A stretch of 36,063 nucleotides of DNA from Bradyrhizobiaceae bacterium (GTDB lineage Bacteria; Pseudomonadota; Alphaproteobacteria; Rhizobiales; Xanthobacteraceae), in NCBI GenBank assembly GCA_003105195.1, contig PQAH01000086.1, forward strand, positions 2,488 through 38,550, read 5' to 3'. The position numbers were made by a program, and so were the translations under genes. Below the pieces are notes generated by a model. That model was not told the origin of the DNA. It saw nothing but the letters and a program-made list of their open reading frames with translations, and did no database searches. Every line of letters starts with the position of its first letter. The first letter of the stretch is position 1. This document shows positions 15,014-23,338 of the stretch, piece after piece.

Positions 15014-16548
15014 GCGCGCCGCGTCCGGTCACGCTGCTGATCTCCGCGCTCGGCGGCGAGGGCGGCGGCGTGCTCACGAGCTGGATCGTGGCCGCGGCCG
15101 AAGGGCTCGGCCTGCCCGTGCAGTCGACCTCGATTCCGGGCGTCGCCCAGCGCACCGGCTCGACCACGTACTACATCGAGATCATGCCGGTGACCGCCGC
15201 CGAGCTCGGCGGCCGCCGCCCGGTGCTGGCGCTCACCCCGGGCGTCGGCGACATCGATCTCTTCGCCGCGAGCGAGCTGCTCGAGGCCGGCCGCGGGATC
15301 GCCGGCGGCTTCGTCACGCGCGACCGCACCTTCGTCGTCGCCTCCACGTCGCGCTTCTACGCCATGACCGAGAAGACCGCGATGGGCGACGGCCGCACCG
15401 ATTCGACCCGCCTCGTCCGGGCGATCGAGGCGCACGCCCAGGGACGCCTGCTGTTCGACATGGAGGAGGCCGCGCGCGCGAGCGGCGCCATGATCAATGC
15501 CGTGATGCTCGGCGCCATCGCGGGTTCCGGCCGTCTGCCCATTCCCACGGCCGTGTTCGAGCAGGCGATCCGCGCCGAGGGCAAGGCCGCCGAGGCCAAT
15601 CTCGCCGGCTTCCGCGCCGGCCTCGACGCCGCCCGGCGCGAGATCGCGCCGCCGGCGCAACGCGACGGCAAGCGCCGTCACGGCCCGATGCCGCAGCTCG
15701 CCGGGCTCGAGGCCGAAGCCGCGCGCACGCTTCCGGCTGCGGCGCATGAGATCGCGGTGGAAGGCCTGCGCCGCCTCGCGGCCTATCAGGACACGCGCTA
15801 TGCGCGGCTCTATCTCGATCGCCTCGCGCCGATCCGCGAAGCCGACGCCCAGGCGGGCGCGGCCGGAAAGCTCGTGGCCGAGACCGCCCGCCACCTCGCG
15901 GTGCGCATGTCCTTCGAGGACGTGATCCGGGTCGCGCAGGAGAAGATCGATCCGGCGCGCATCGCGCGCATCCGCGCCGACAACAAGCTCGGCCCCGACG
16001 ATCCCATCAGGATCGTCGAGTTCCTCAAGCCCGGCATCGAGGAGATCTGCTCGGTGCTGCCGCCGCGCCTCGCCCGGGCGATCATCGGCTACAGCGCGCG
16101 CAAGGGCTGGCTCGGCCGCGTCTATTTCGGCATGGAGATCGACACGCTCTCGGTCACCGGCTGGCTGCGCTTCCGCGCGCTCGCGGCCCTGCGCCGCGTC
16201 CGCCCCAAGAGCCATCGCTACGCCGAGGAGCAGGCACAGATCGAGACCTGGCTGGCCGCGATCCGCGACGCCGCGAAGCTCTCGCGCGAGCTCGCCCGCG
16301 AGATCGCGGAATGCGCCCGCCTGATCAAGGGCTACGGCGACACCCACGCCCGCGGCTGGGGCAACTACGCGATCATCGAGCAGCGTCTCATCCGTCCCGC
16401 CCTCGCCGGCACGCTGCCGGCCGCCGCCGCCGTCGACGCCATCGCCAGCGCCCGCACCGCCGCGCTGCTCGACCCGGAAGGCGAGGCGCTCGCCAACTGC
16501 CTCGCCGAGATCGCGCGCGCCACGCCGCTGGCGATGGCGGCGGAGTGA
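15010..16548 (+). CDS. iorB: Indolepyruvate oxidoreductase beta subunit, long form with C-terminal DUF6537-like domain
   Basis: 512 residues starting at the ATG at 15010, which overlaps the iorA stop. The N-terminal ~200 residues are the gamma/beta-type 2-oxoacid oxidoreductase domain, with LISALGGEGGGVLTSWI (residues 10-26) and the STSIPGVAQRTGSTTYYIE motif. Residues ~230-512 form a helical, Arg/Ala/Glu-rich extension including FEDVIRVAQEKIDPARIARIR and GWGNYAIIEQRLIRPALAG. I associate this with DUF6537 in the fused aerobic enzymes. Archaeal IorB is only about 200 residues, so the extension is the distinguishing feature. The frame is open far upstream (to 12604), but that part is antiparallel shadow coding over iorA, and the coupled ATG is clearly the start. 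The physiological role is probably aromatic amino-acid or aryl-pyruvate catabolism. Confidence 0.92.
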   Translation: MSAPRPVTLLISALGGEGGGVLTSWIVAAAEGLGLPVQSTSIPGVAQRTGSTTYYIEIMPVTAAELGGRRPVLALTPGVGDIDLFAASELLEAGRGIAGGFVTRDRTFVVASTSRFYAMTEKTAMGDGRTDSTRLVRAIEAHAQGRLLFDMEEAARASGAMINAVMLGAIAGSGRLPIPTAVFEQAIRAEGKAAEANLAGFRAGLDAARREIAPPAQRDGKRRHGPMPQLAGLEAEAARTLPAAAHEIAVEGLRRLAAYQDTRYARLYLDRLAPIREADAQAGAAGKLVAETARHLAVRMSFEDVIRVAQEKIDPARIARIRADNKLGPDDPIRIVEFLKPGIEEICSVLPPRLARAIIGYSARKGWLGRVYFGMEIDTLSVTGWLRFRALAALRRVRPKSHRYAEEQAQIETWLAAIRDAAKLSRELAREIAECARLIKGYGDTHARGWGNYAIIEQRLIRPALAGTLPAAAAVDAIASARTAALLDPEGEALANCLAEIARATPLAMAAE

Positions 16549-16552
16549 GGCG

Positions 16553-16644
16553 GTAGGGTGCAATAGCCGCGCAGCGGCGTATTGCACCAAGCACTCGGAC
16601 AGGATGACGGTGCAATACGGCGCTGCGCGCCTATTGCACCCTAC
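16553..16644. repeat. Large inverted repeat (36-bp arms, 34/36 matching) at convergent junction iorB / isomerase
   Basis: Arm 1 is 16553-16588 and arm 2 is 16609-16644, separated by 20 bases. Each arm begins at its outer end with GTAGGGTGCAATAG and also folds on itself (GGTGCAATA against TATTGCACC with an inner GC stem). The two differences between arms fall on the two sides of one inner base pair: C16567-G16577 in arm 1, the swapped pair in arm 2. The element sits 5 bases after the iorB stop and 23 bases before the stop of the convergent isomerase gene, so it is a likely two-way terminator. Confidence 0.85.
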
Positions 16645-16666
16645 GCACTACTCCTCAGACCAACGA

Positions 16667-17500
16667 TCAAGAGAGCCGGCACGCCGCATTGTATCGCTCG
16701 ATGCAGGTCCGCAGCACCTCGTCGCCGTCGCGCTTCCACCAGTCCTCGGCCGAGAAGATCTCGACCTCCTGCGGCCCCGTGAAGCCCGTAGCCTCGATCA
16801 GGCGGCGGAAGGCTTTCAGGTCGATGACGCCGTCGCCCATCATGCCGCGGTCGAGCAGCAGGTCGCGCGTCGGCACGCGCCAGTCGCAGATGTGGTGCGC
16901 GAGGATCTGCCCGGCGGCTCCGGCGCGGGCGATGCCGTGCGCGAGCTCCGGATCCCACCACACGTGATAGACGTCGATCGCGACGCCGACGCCTTCGCCG
17001 AGCCGGTCGGCGAGGTCGAGCGACTGCGCCAGCGTGTTGAAGCAGGCGCGGTCGGCCGCGTACATCGGATGCAGCGGCTCGATCGCCAGTGGCATGCCGG
17101 CGGCGCGCGCGTGCGGCAGGATCGCGGCCATGCCGTCCTCGACCATCCGCCGCGCGCCCGGGAGGTCGCGCGAGCCCGCCGGCAGCCCGCCGACGACGAG
17201 CACCAGGCATTCCGCGCCCAGCGCCGCCGCCTCGTCGATCGCGCGCTTGTTGTCGTCGATCGCGGCCTGCCGGCCGGCCGCGTCGGCCGCCGGGAACATG
17301 CCGCCGCGGCAATAGCCCGTGACCCGCATGCCGTGGTCCTCGATCACGCGCACCGACTCGTCGAGCCCGAGCGCCGCCACCTGGTCGCGCCAGGGATCGA
17401 CCGCGGTGATGCCGTGGCGCGCGCAGGCCTCCACGGCCTCGCGCAGGTTCCATTGCTGGCGCACGGTCGCGAGGTTGATCGAGAGGCCGTCGGTCCGCAT
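16667..17500 (-). CDS. TIM-barrel sugar (phosphate) isomerase/epimerase, second copy
   Basis: 277 residues starting at the ATG at 17500. The AP-endonuclease-2-like/xylose-isomerase-like barrel has the metal ligands expected for this superfamily: E141 (LAIEPLHP), D176 (VAIDVYHVWWD), H202/H203 (LAHHICDW) and E247 (EVEIFS). These match the E-D-H-E set of tagatose-3-epimerase-like enzymes. It should interconvert a ketose or keto-sugar acid using a divalent metal. It is the last gene of the long leftward operon, only 2 bases after the enolase-superfamily gene, and is followed by the large inverted repeat. Identity to the sister isomerase at 18921-19751 is low, so they are distinct enzymes rather than a recent duplication. 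Confidence 0.9.
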   Translation of the reverse strand: MRTDGLSINLATVRQQWNLREAVEACARHGITAVDPWRDQVAALGLDESVRVIEDHGMRVTGYCRGGMFPAADAAGRQAAIDDNKRAIDEAAALGAECLVLVVGGLPAGSRDLPGARRMVEDGMAAILPHARAAGMPLAIEPLHPMYAADRACFNTLAQSLDLADRLGEGVGVAIDVYHVWWDPELAHGIARAGAAGQILAHHICDWRVPTRDLLLDRGMMGDGVIDLKAFRRLIEATGFTGPQEVEIFSAEDWWKRDGDEVLRTCIERYNAACRLS

Positions 17501-17502
17501 GG

Positions 17503-18924
17503 CTACTCCGTCGCGGGCGAGGGCTGCATCGCGCGCCAGTCCGGCAGCGCGGCGACGCCGAGCCCGGCCGTCTCGAGCGAGCCGATCGCGAGTGCGCCGC
17601 CGCGGATCGCGACGCGCACGCGGCCGCCGGGAGCGCGCCGATAGAGGTCGGGATGCTTCGCGAGGAAGGCGTCCTGCTCGGCCTGCGGCACGCCCGCCAT
17701 GCCGTCCACATAATGGTGCCCGTTGCGCTCCACGTGCGTCACGCCGATCAGGGTCGCGAGCGCGAGATCCTGCTGCACCGCGACGCCCGCCTGGGTGGTC
17801 AGGTCCTCGGCCGACATCACGTAGGACGTCCCGCCCTCCTGCGCGTTCCACCGGGCGACGCGCGCGCGGTTGAGGAGCGCACGGGTGAAGCCCTTGCACG
17901 ACTTGGACGAGATCCCGCGATAGCCGAGCGCGCGGGCGCGCGGGAACACGCCGATGTCGCTGTCGGATTCGTCGATCTCGACCGGGATCGCGCGGCCGAG
18001 CGCATGCACCGGCTTGGCGAGCGCGTTCGCCCGGCCGATCGGCTGCTCGATCAGCAGGATCGATTCCCGGAGCCGCTTCAGCCGCGGGTCCTCGCCGATC
18101 CGGCGCCAGAGCTCCACGACCGCGTCGATGGTCTCGTACTGCTCGTTGCCGTCGAGGGTCGCGAAATAGGGGGCCTCGCTGCGGTCCAGCACGGCCGCGA
18201 TGCCGGCGAGCCGCTCGAGATCGGCCGCGATCGCGCCCGCCACCTTGAGCTTGAAATAGCGGTGGCCGTAGGCCGCGACCACCTCCTCGAGGCTCTCGGG
18301 CAGCCCGTCCTCGAGCCGCTCCTTCACCTCCGCGCGCGTGAGCGCATCGAGGAGGCCGACCGTGTGCCGCGCCTGGATCGCCGCGGCCGGCGCCAGTGCG
18401 GCGAGGAAACGGTCGAGATCGAACCCGGCGAGGTCGGGCGCCGTGGCGGCGGTGAGCCCGAGGCGGTTCTCGCGCGCGAGCGTGAAGGCGGAGACCGCAT
18501 CGATCCGCCCGAGTGCGTCGATGATCGCCCGCTCCAGCAGGGCGAGCCCGAACGAGGCGACGAGCCCGTTCAACCCCGCGCGCGCGCATTCGGCGTGATG
18601 GACGGCCTCGACCGCGGCCGTGAGGCCGAAGGCCGTGTCCGCGCCGGCCGAAAGCAGCCGTCGGCGCGCGCGGCCGAGCGAGCCGCGCAGCTGGTCGAAG
18701 TTCTGCGCGTTGGTGAGCTGCGGCGACTTGTCGAACCATTTCGGCACCAGGAGCTCGGCCGCGACGCCGTCGCCCTCGCGCCCGTCGGCGAGGCGGATGC
18801 GCGCCCGCACGAACACTTGGGGAGCCTCGGTGAGCGTCACCACGCCGAATCGGAACGGCAGCCGCAGCCGTACCGGCCGCTCCAGGAAGCTCGCCTCGAC
18901 CAGGCGCAGGCGCGGCGCGCTCAT
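17503..18924 (-). CDS. Enolase-superfamily (mandelate racemase-like) protein of unknown substrate
   Basis: 473 residues starting at the ATG at 18924, overlapping the upstream isomerase stop (ATGA). The C-terminal barrel shows the superfamily order: K225-L-K227 on strand 2 (HRYFKLKVAG), then D258 (ATLDGNEQY), E293 (LLIEQPIG) and D318/E319 (VEIDESDSD) as likely Mg ligands, then K341/K344 (SSKSCKGFTRAL) on strand 6. Lysines on both faces resemble the dipeptide-epimerase/muconate-cycloisomerase arrangement rather than the His-Asp dyad of mandelate racemase. It is longer than usual members (about 350-420), mostly from an enlarged N-terminal capping domain. Its place between two sugar isomerases suggests a dehydratase, epimerase or cycloisomerase step on a sugar acid or lactone. 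All apparent catalytic residues are kept. Confidence 0.88.
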   Translation of the reverse strand: MSAPRLRLVEASFLERPVRLRLPFRFGVVTLTEAPQVFVRARIRLADGREGDGVAAELLVPKWFDKSPQLTNAQNFDQLRGSLGRARRRLLSAGADTAFGLTAAVEAVHHAECARAGLNGLVASFGLALLERAIIDALGRIDAVSAFTLARENRLGLTAATAPDLAGFDLDRFLAALAPAAAIQARHTVGLLDALTRAEVKERLEDGLPESLEEVVAAYGHRYFKLKVAGAIAADLERLAGIAAVLDRSEAPYFATLDGNEQYETIDAVVELWRRIGEDPRLKRLRESILLIEQPIGRANALAKPVHALGRAIPVEIDESDSDIGVFPRARALGYRGISSKSCKGFTRALLNRARVARWNAQEGGTSYVMSAEDLTTQAGVAVQQDLALATLIGVTHVERNGHHYVDGMAGVPQAEQDAFLAKHPDLYRRAPGGRVRVAIRGGALAIGSLETAGLGVAALPDWRAMQPSPATE

Positions 18925-19751
18925 GCCGGCAGCCTCGCCAGGATCGCGCGCAGATGGGCGATGTTGCGCGCCGCGCAGCCGGGGCCGTCCGGCTCGTAGA
19001 CGAACGGCTCGACCGCGGCGTCGCCCGCATAGCCGCCGTCCTTCAGCGCGGCCAGGATCGGCGCGAAGGCGAGCGCGCCGTCGCCGGGGCCGCGCCGGTT
19101 CGGGTCGTTGAAGTGAATGTGGCCGATCAGCCCGGTCGGCAGCCAGCGCCGGATCAGGTCCGGCACCGGCTCGGCCTCGGCGAGGCCGGCCGCCGAGCAG
19201 TCGATCATGGTCGTGAGCGCCGGGCTGCAGATCTCGCGCACGATCCCCGCCGCCTCCTCCACCGTGTTGATGAAGTTCGTCTGGTGCGGCGACAGCGCCT
19301 CGACGCAGTAGGTGACGCCGACGGTCTCGGCTTCGGCCGCCGCCGCCGCGAAGCACGCGGCCGCGCGCCTGCGTCCGTCCGCCTCGTCGCCGGCCTCGAG
19401 CTGGCGCTGGTCCGGCGAGCCGTGCACCAGGACTCCCGCGCCGAGATCGGCCGCGAGCCCGCACAGCGCGCGCATGACCTCGACCGTGCGGGCGCGCGCG
19501 GCGTCGTCGCGCGTCGTGATCGAGAGGCCGGCCGGCGCCCGCATCAGGTAGTGCAGGCCGGCGATCGCGATGCCGGCCTCGGCGGCCGTGCGGCGCAGCC
19601 CGGCGCGCTCCGTCTGGGTCAGCCGCGTCGGGTCCTCGGCGAGGGTGTAGGGCGCGACCTCCAGCCCGTCATAGCCGAGCTCGCGCGCCAGCGCGCATTG
19701 CCGCTCGAACGGCAATTCGGCGATCACCTCGTTGCAGAGGGCGATCCGCAT
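18921..19751 (-). CDS. TIM-barrel sugar phosphate isomerase/epimerase, first copy
   Basis: 276 residues, ATG at 19751, 3 bases after the tctA-like stop. The N-terminus is MRIALCNEVIAELPFERQ, then ELGYDGLEVAPYTL typical of this family. Probable metal ligands are E151 (YCVEALSP), D184 (TMIDCSAAG), H211 or H213 (GHIHFNDPNR) and E248 (AAVEPFVYEP). The likely chemistry is ketose 3-epimerisation or aldose-ketose isomerisation, or hydroxypyruvate-isomerase-like. It is coupled to the enolase-like gene by a 4-base overlap, so the two products are probably needed in equal amounts. Confidence 0.9.
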   Translation of the reverse strand: MRIALCNEVIAELPFERQCALARELGYDGLEVAPYTLAEDPTRLTQTERAGLRRTAAEAGIAIAGLHYLMRAPAGLSITTRDDAARARTVEVMRALCGLAADLGAGVLVHGSPDQRQLEAGDEADGRRRAAACFAAAAAEAETVGVTYCVEALSPHQTNFINTVEEAAGIVREICSPALTTMIDCSAAGLAEAEPVPDLIRRWLPTGLIGHIHFNDPNRRGPGDGALAFAPILAALKDGGYAGDAAVEPFVYEPDGPGCAARNIAHLRAILARLPA

Positions 19752-19754
19752 GGC

Positions 19755-21593
19755 TCAGGCCTGCTCGCCGCGGTCGGCGGACGGCGGCCCCGGGCGCCTG
19801 GCGAACCGGGCGAGGTCCGCGAGCGGCGCGATCACGAGCCCGGCGAGCCCGCGCCCGAAGGCGGTCGCGGCGTCACGCAGGATGCCCGCATAGGCGCTGG
19901 CGGCGAGCCGCACGCCCCGTGCGAAGCCGGCGCCCCCCGCTTCGAGCCCCCGCACCGGCAGGCCGACCAGCGCGGCGAGCGCCGCGAACAGGAGCGCGAC
20001 CAGCACGAGGTGCGCCCGCACCAGGCCCGTGACGACGCCGATCGTCCCCTGCACGGCGCCTTCGACCTTCGGGCCGAGATAGCGCCGGCACGGGCCGATG
20101 CTCATGATCAGCGTCGCGGCGCAGAGCAGCATCAGGACGAGCGAGATCGGCCGGTTGAGATAGAACGTGAAATCGCCGTCGTGGATCACCCAGGAGCGCC
20201 GGAAGCTCTTGTCGAAGATGTCGCCCAGCACGATGCCGAGCACCAGCGGCGCCATCGGGTACTTCATCTCGCGCAGCACGAAGCCGACGATGCCGAACAC
20301 GACCATGACCCACACGTCGAACATCCGCTGCTGGATCGCGTAGGAGCCGATCACGCACAGCACGAACACGATCGGCATCAGTCGCTCGCGCGGAATGGCG
20401 AGGACCTTGAGCAGGAGCGGCGTGAGCGCGATGCCGAGCACCAGGATCGCGAAGGCCGCGAGCAGCATCATCACCACGACCTCGTAGACGAAGCTCGGGA
20501 ACTCGATCATGATCATCGGTCCCGGCCGCACGCCGTGCAGCACCATGGCGGCGAGCAGCACGGCCGCCGGCGCCGAGCCCGGGATGCCGAGCGTGATCAC
20601 CGGGATCAGCGCGCCGGGCGCCGCCGCGCTGTTGCCGGTCTCCGCCGCCATCAGGCCCTCGACCGATCCCTTGCCGAACTTCTCCTTCTCCCGGGAGGCG
20701 CGCCGCGCGGCCGCATAGGACACCCAGGCGCCGATGTCCTCGCCGACGCCGGGGATGACGCCGATCAGCGTCCCGATCACCCCGGAGCGGCCGATCGTGC
20801 GCCAGTAGCGCAGCACCTCGCGCGGGTCGGGAACGACGTCGAGCAGTCGAACCGAGGCACGCACGATCTCGGCGCGGCGGTTGTACATGACGGCGATCAC
20901 CTCGGAGAACCCGAAGGCGCCCACCATCGCCGGGATCAGGCCGATGCCGCCCTGCATCTCCGTGAATCCGAAGGTGAAGCGGTCGGTCATGTAGAGGCCT
21001 TCCTGGCCGATCATGGCGATCGCGAGCCCGAGGAAGCCCGCGATCCAGCCCTTGAGCGGGTCGTCCATCGCGGTGAGCTGGCCCGAGATCAGGACACCGA
21101 AGATCGCGAGCCAGAGGAACTCGTGCGTCTGGAACTCGAGCGCATAGTCGGCGAGCTTCGGCGCGATGGTCGCCAGGAACACCATGCCGATCAGCGTGCC
21201 GAGGAACGAGCCGGTCGTCGCCGTGCCCATGGCCGGGCCGGCCCGGCCCATGCGGGCGAGCGGATAGCCGTCGAGGGTGGTGGCGGCGTTCGCGGGCGTG
21301 CCCGGGATGTTGAGCAGGATGGCGGTGCGGCTTCCGCCGTAGATGGCGCCGACATAGAGGCAGACGAGGACCAGCAGCGCGGCTTCCGCCTCGAGCCGGT
21401 AGGTGAGCGTCGTCAGCAGTGCGACGCCCATGGTCGCGGTCAGGCCCGGCATCACGCCGATCGTGATGCCGAGCAGCGTCCCGCCGAACACATAGGCGAG
21501 GACCGTGGGGCTGCTGAACTTGCCGAAAGCGTCGCCGACCAGGCCGACCGTCTGGCCGAGATACGCGATGACGTCCTGGAGCGTGGCGAGCAT
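19755..21593 (-). CDS. Tripartite tricarboxylate transporter large permease (TctA family), with C-terminal extension
   Basis: 612 residues, ATG at 21593, weak ribosome site. Many TM helices are visible. Family signatures include GTLLGITIGVMPGLTATMGVALL, NIPGTPANAATTLDGYPLA in the first half and GEDIGAWVSYAAAR followed by AAETGNSAAAPGALIPVITLGIPGSA in the second half. TctA proteins are normally about 500 residues. Here residues ~510-612 are an extra tail with one long hydrophobic stretch (VLVALLFAALAALVG), an Ala/Gly-rich region and a charged end. It is the 12-TM channel subunit of a sodium- or proton-driven, binding-protein-dependent importer. TctB and TctC are encoded immediately upstream, so the whole transporter is present. 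Confidence 0.93.
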   Translation of the reverse strand: MLATLQDVIAYLGQTVGLVGDAFGKFSSPTVLAYVFGGTLLGITIGVMPGLTATMGVALLTTLTYRLEAEAALLVLVCLYVGAIYGGSRTAILLNIPGTPANAATTLDGYPLARMGRAGPAMGTATTGSFLGTLIGMVFLATIAPKLADYALEFQTHEFLWLAIFGVLISGQLTAMDDPLKGWIAGFLGLAIAMIGQEGLYMTDRFTFGFTEMQGGIGLIPAMVGAFGFSEVIAVMYNRRAEIVRASVRLLDVVPDPREVLRYWRTIGRSGVIGTLIGVIPGVGEDIGAWVSYAAARRASREKEKFGKGSVEGLMAAETGNSAAAPGALIPVITLGIPGSAPAAVLLAAMVLHGVRPGPMIMIEFPSFVYEVVVMMLLAAFAILVLGIALTPLLLKVLAIPRERLMPIVFVLCVIGSYAIQQRMFDVWVMVVFGIVGFVLREMKYPMAPLVLGIVLGDIFDKSFRRSWVIHDGDFTFYLNRPISLVLMLLCAATLIMSIGPCRRYLGPKVEGAVQGTIGVVTGLVRAHLVLVALLFAALAALVGLPVRGLEAGGAGFARGVRLAASAYAGILRDAATAFGRGLAGLVIAPLADLARFARRPGPPSADRGEQA

Positions 21594-21606
21594 TGCGGAC
21601 CGATCG

Positions 21607-22206
21607 TCAGGGAAGCGTCACGTAGAACTGCTGCTCGAACACGTAGGTCACGACCGCGGCGACGGCTGCGGCCTGCAGCGTCGCCGTGAGCGCGAGCCAC
21701 GCATAGGGCCCCCACGCGGCCGGGACGAAGGCGAGGCGCGGCGCGATCCGCGCGGCCGCGGCCGGCGCGCGGCTTTCGATCGCCCGCCGGCGCCGCGCGC
21801 TGATCTCGGGCGCCAGGTCCCACTCGGCGATCACGATGAAGACGAGGATGAAGCCGAAGGTCAGCCAGCCGTAGCCGAGGCTGATGCCGAAGATGCTGCG
21901 GCCGAGCAGGCCGACCGCATAGAAGGCGCAGCCCGCGGCCGTCGCCACCGCGCGCACCAGCATGCGCCGGCGCTCGGGCGCGAGCGGCTCGCCCGCGAAC
22001 AACCGGTGTCCCCCCTGGCCGACGGCGCGCACGAGGAGCACGAGCGCGAGCGCCGCGATGACGAGGCCGAGGAAGATCGGCACGCGGCCCGGCTCGCCGC
22101 CCTCCTCGATCAGCCCGCCCGCGCCCGGCAGCCTCCAGCCCTCGGCGACGAGGCCGAGCGCGACCAGCAGGAGCACGAGGGCCGTCAGGAAATCGGCTCG
22201 CGGCAT
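21607..22206 (-). CDS. Tripartite tricarboxylate transporter small permease (TctB family)
   Basis: 199 residues, ATG at 22206 with GGAGG 5 bases upstream. Four hydrophobic segments are visible: FLTALVLLLVALGLVAEGW, VPIFLGLVIAALALVLLV, AVATAAGCAFYAVGLLG with LTFGFILVFIVIAEW, and AWLALTATLQAAAVAAVVTYVF. A PERRRML-type loop joins the halves. The size, four-helix layout and position between TctC and TctA identify it as TctB, because sequence conservation in this family is low. Relative to typical TctB (about 140-170 residues) the central cytoplasmic loop is enlarged and Arg-rich (RRRRAIESRAP). The C-terminal VFEQQFYVTLP matches the usual TctB ending. Confidence 0.88.
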   Translation of the reverse strand: MPRADFLTALVLLLVALGLVAEGWRLPGAGGLIEEGGEPGRVPIFLGLVIAALALVLLVRAVGQGGHRLFAGEPLAPERRRMLVRAVATAAGCAFYAVGLLGRSIFGISLGYGWLTFGFILVFIVIAEWDLAPEISARRRRAIESRAPAAAARIAPRLAFVPAAWGPYAWLALTATLQAAAVAAVVTYVFEQQFYVTLP

Positions 22207-22263
22207 GAGGCCTCCGGCGGCACGAGGGACGGCGGGCCGGCGCGCGGCCCGCCGCGTGGTGCC

Positions 22264-23265
22264 TCAGTTCGGGCGCGGAATGCCGACCTTGTCGGGGGCG
22301 GTCGCCGACTTGCCGCCGTCGTGGATCTGCCAGGCGTTCATCTGCACCACCGGGAAGGCGGCATCGTAGGCCTTCTGGCCGCGCATGACGAGCGTCGTGA
22401 GACCCTTCGAGGTCGAGTAGTCCTGCAGGCGCTTCGACTTGGCGATCTTCTCGTCCCAGATCTTGTCGAGCGTCTGCAGCACCTCGGCCGGCACGTCCTT
22501 CGGCACGAACAGGCCGAAATGGACGGGACCGACCTGCGCCTTCGGCAGGGACGCCTTGATCGACGGAAGCTCGCCGATGCCGTCGATGGTCACCTTCTCG
22601 CTCGTGAAGGCGGCGAGCGGCTTCAGCTTCTTGGCGCGCAGCATCTCGTACTGCTCGGCGATGAGCTGGGTCGTGACCTCCGTCTCGTGGGCGACGGCGG
22701 CCTGCACGGCCGGATTGCCGCCGTCATAGGTGACCATCTTGTAGTCGCCGCCGACCGCCGCCTTGAGCGCCTCGGCCGACGCGCCGCCGGCCGAATTGAT
22801 GCCGCCGGTCGCGATCGTCACCGACGCGGGGTTCGACTTCATCGCCTTGGCGATGTCGTCGACCGTCTTGAACTTGGAATTGGGATGGACCGACAGCACC
22901 GTGAAGTTCACGTTGGCGAGATAGAGGTTCCAGTCGGAGAGCTTGGTGTTCACGGCGCCGGTCACGACATAGGTGCCGAGGTCCTTGGTGGCTCCCGCCG
23001 ACCAGGTGTAGCCGTCGTGCGGCGCATCCAGCACCGCCTTGGTGCCGACCGCGCCGGCGCCACCCGGCTGGTTGACGATGACGACCTTCTGTCCGAGCGC
23101 CTCTTCGAGGTCGACCGCGAGCGTGCGGGCGAGCTGGTCGGTCGATCCGCCGGCGCCCCAGGGGACGATGATGCGGATCGGCTTGGTGGGCTTCCATTGC
23201 GCGTCGGCCGGCACGGCGGAAAGGCCGATCGCCGCCGCGGCTGCGAGCATCACGATTTTCGACAT
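22264..23265 (-). CDS. Tripartite tricarboxylate transporter binding protein (TctC/Bug family)
   Basis: 333 residues starting at the ATG at 23265, which has GGAGGAG 5-6 bases upstream. An ATG 12 codons earlier lacks a site and would spoil the signal peptide. The signal peptide is MSKIVMLAAAAAIGLSAVPADA. Bug-family motifs follow: KPIRIIVPWGAGGSTDQLART, VVIVNQPGGAGAVGTKAV, DGYTW, and the ligand-binding region around TYDGGNPAVQAAVAHETEV. Bug proteins bind carboxylates through two water-bridged beta-loops rather than an arginine, so the ligand cannot be read off, but a carboxylated small molecule such as a sugar acid fits. It lies 57 bases from TctB and 73 bases from the DUF993 gene, in the middle of the operon. 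Confidence 0.93.
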   Translation of the reverse strand: MSKIVMLAAAAAIGLSAVPADAQWKPTKPIRIIVPWGAGGSTDQLARTLAVDLEEALGQKVVIVNQPGGAGAVGTKAVLDAPHDGYTWSAGATKDLGTYVVTGAVNTKLSDWNLYLANVNFTVLSVHPNSKFKTVDDIAKAMKSNPASVTIATGGINSAGGASAEALKAAVGGDYKMVTYDGGNPAVQAAVAHETEVTTQLIAEQYEMLRAKKLKPLAAFTSEKVTIDGIGELPSIKASLPKAQVGPVHFGLFVPKDVPAEVLQTLDKIWDEKIAKSKRLQDYSTSKGLTTLVMRGQKAYDAAFPVVQMNAWQIHDGGKSATAPDKVGIPRPN

Positions 23266-23338
23266 GGGTCTCCTCCGAGGTTGCTCTTGGCTCTGTTGCA
23301 TCGTGCCGGGGTCTCGCGCCCGGCTTGGCGGCGCCGGC

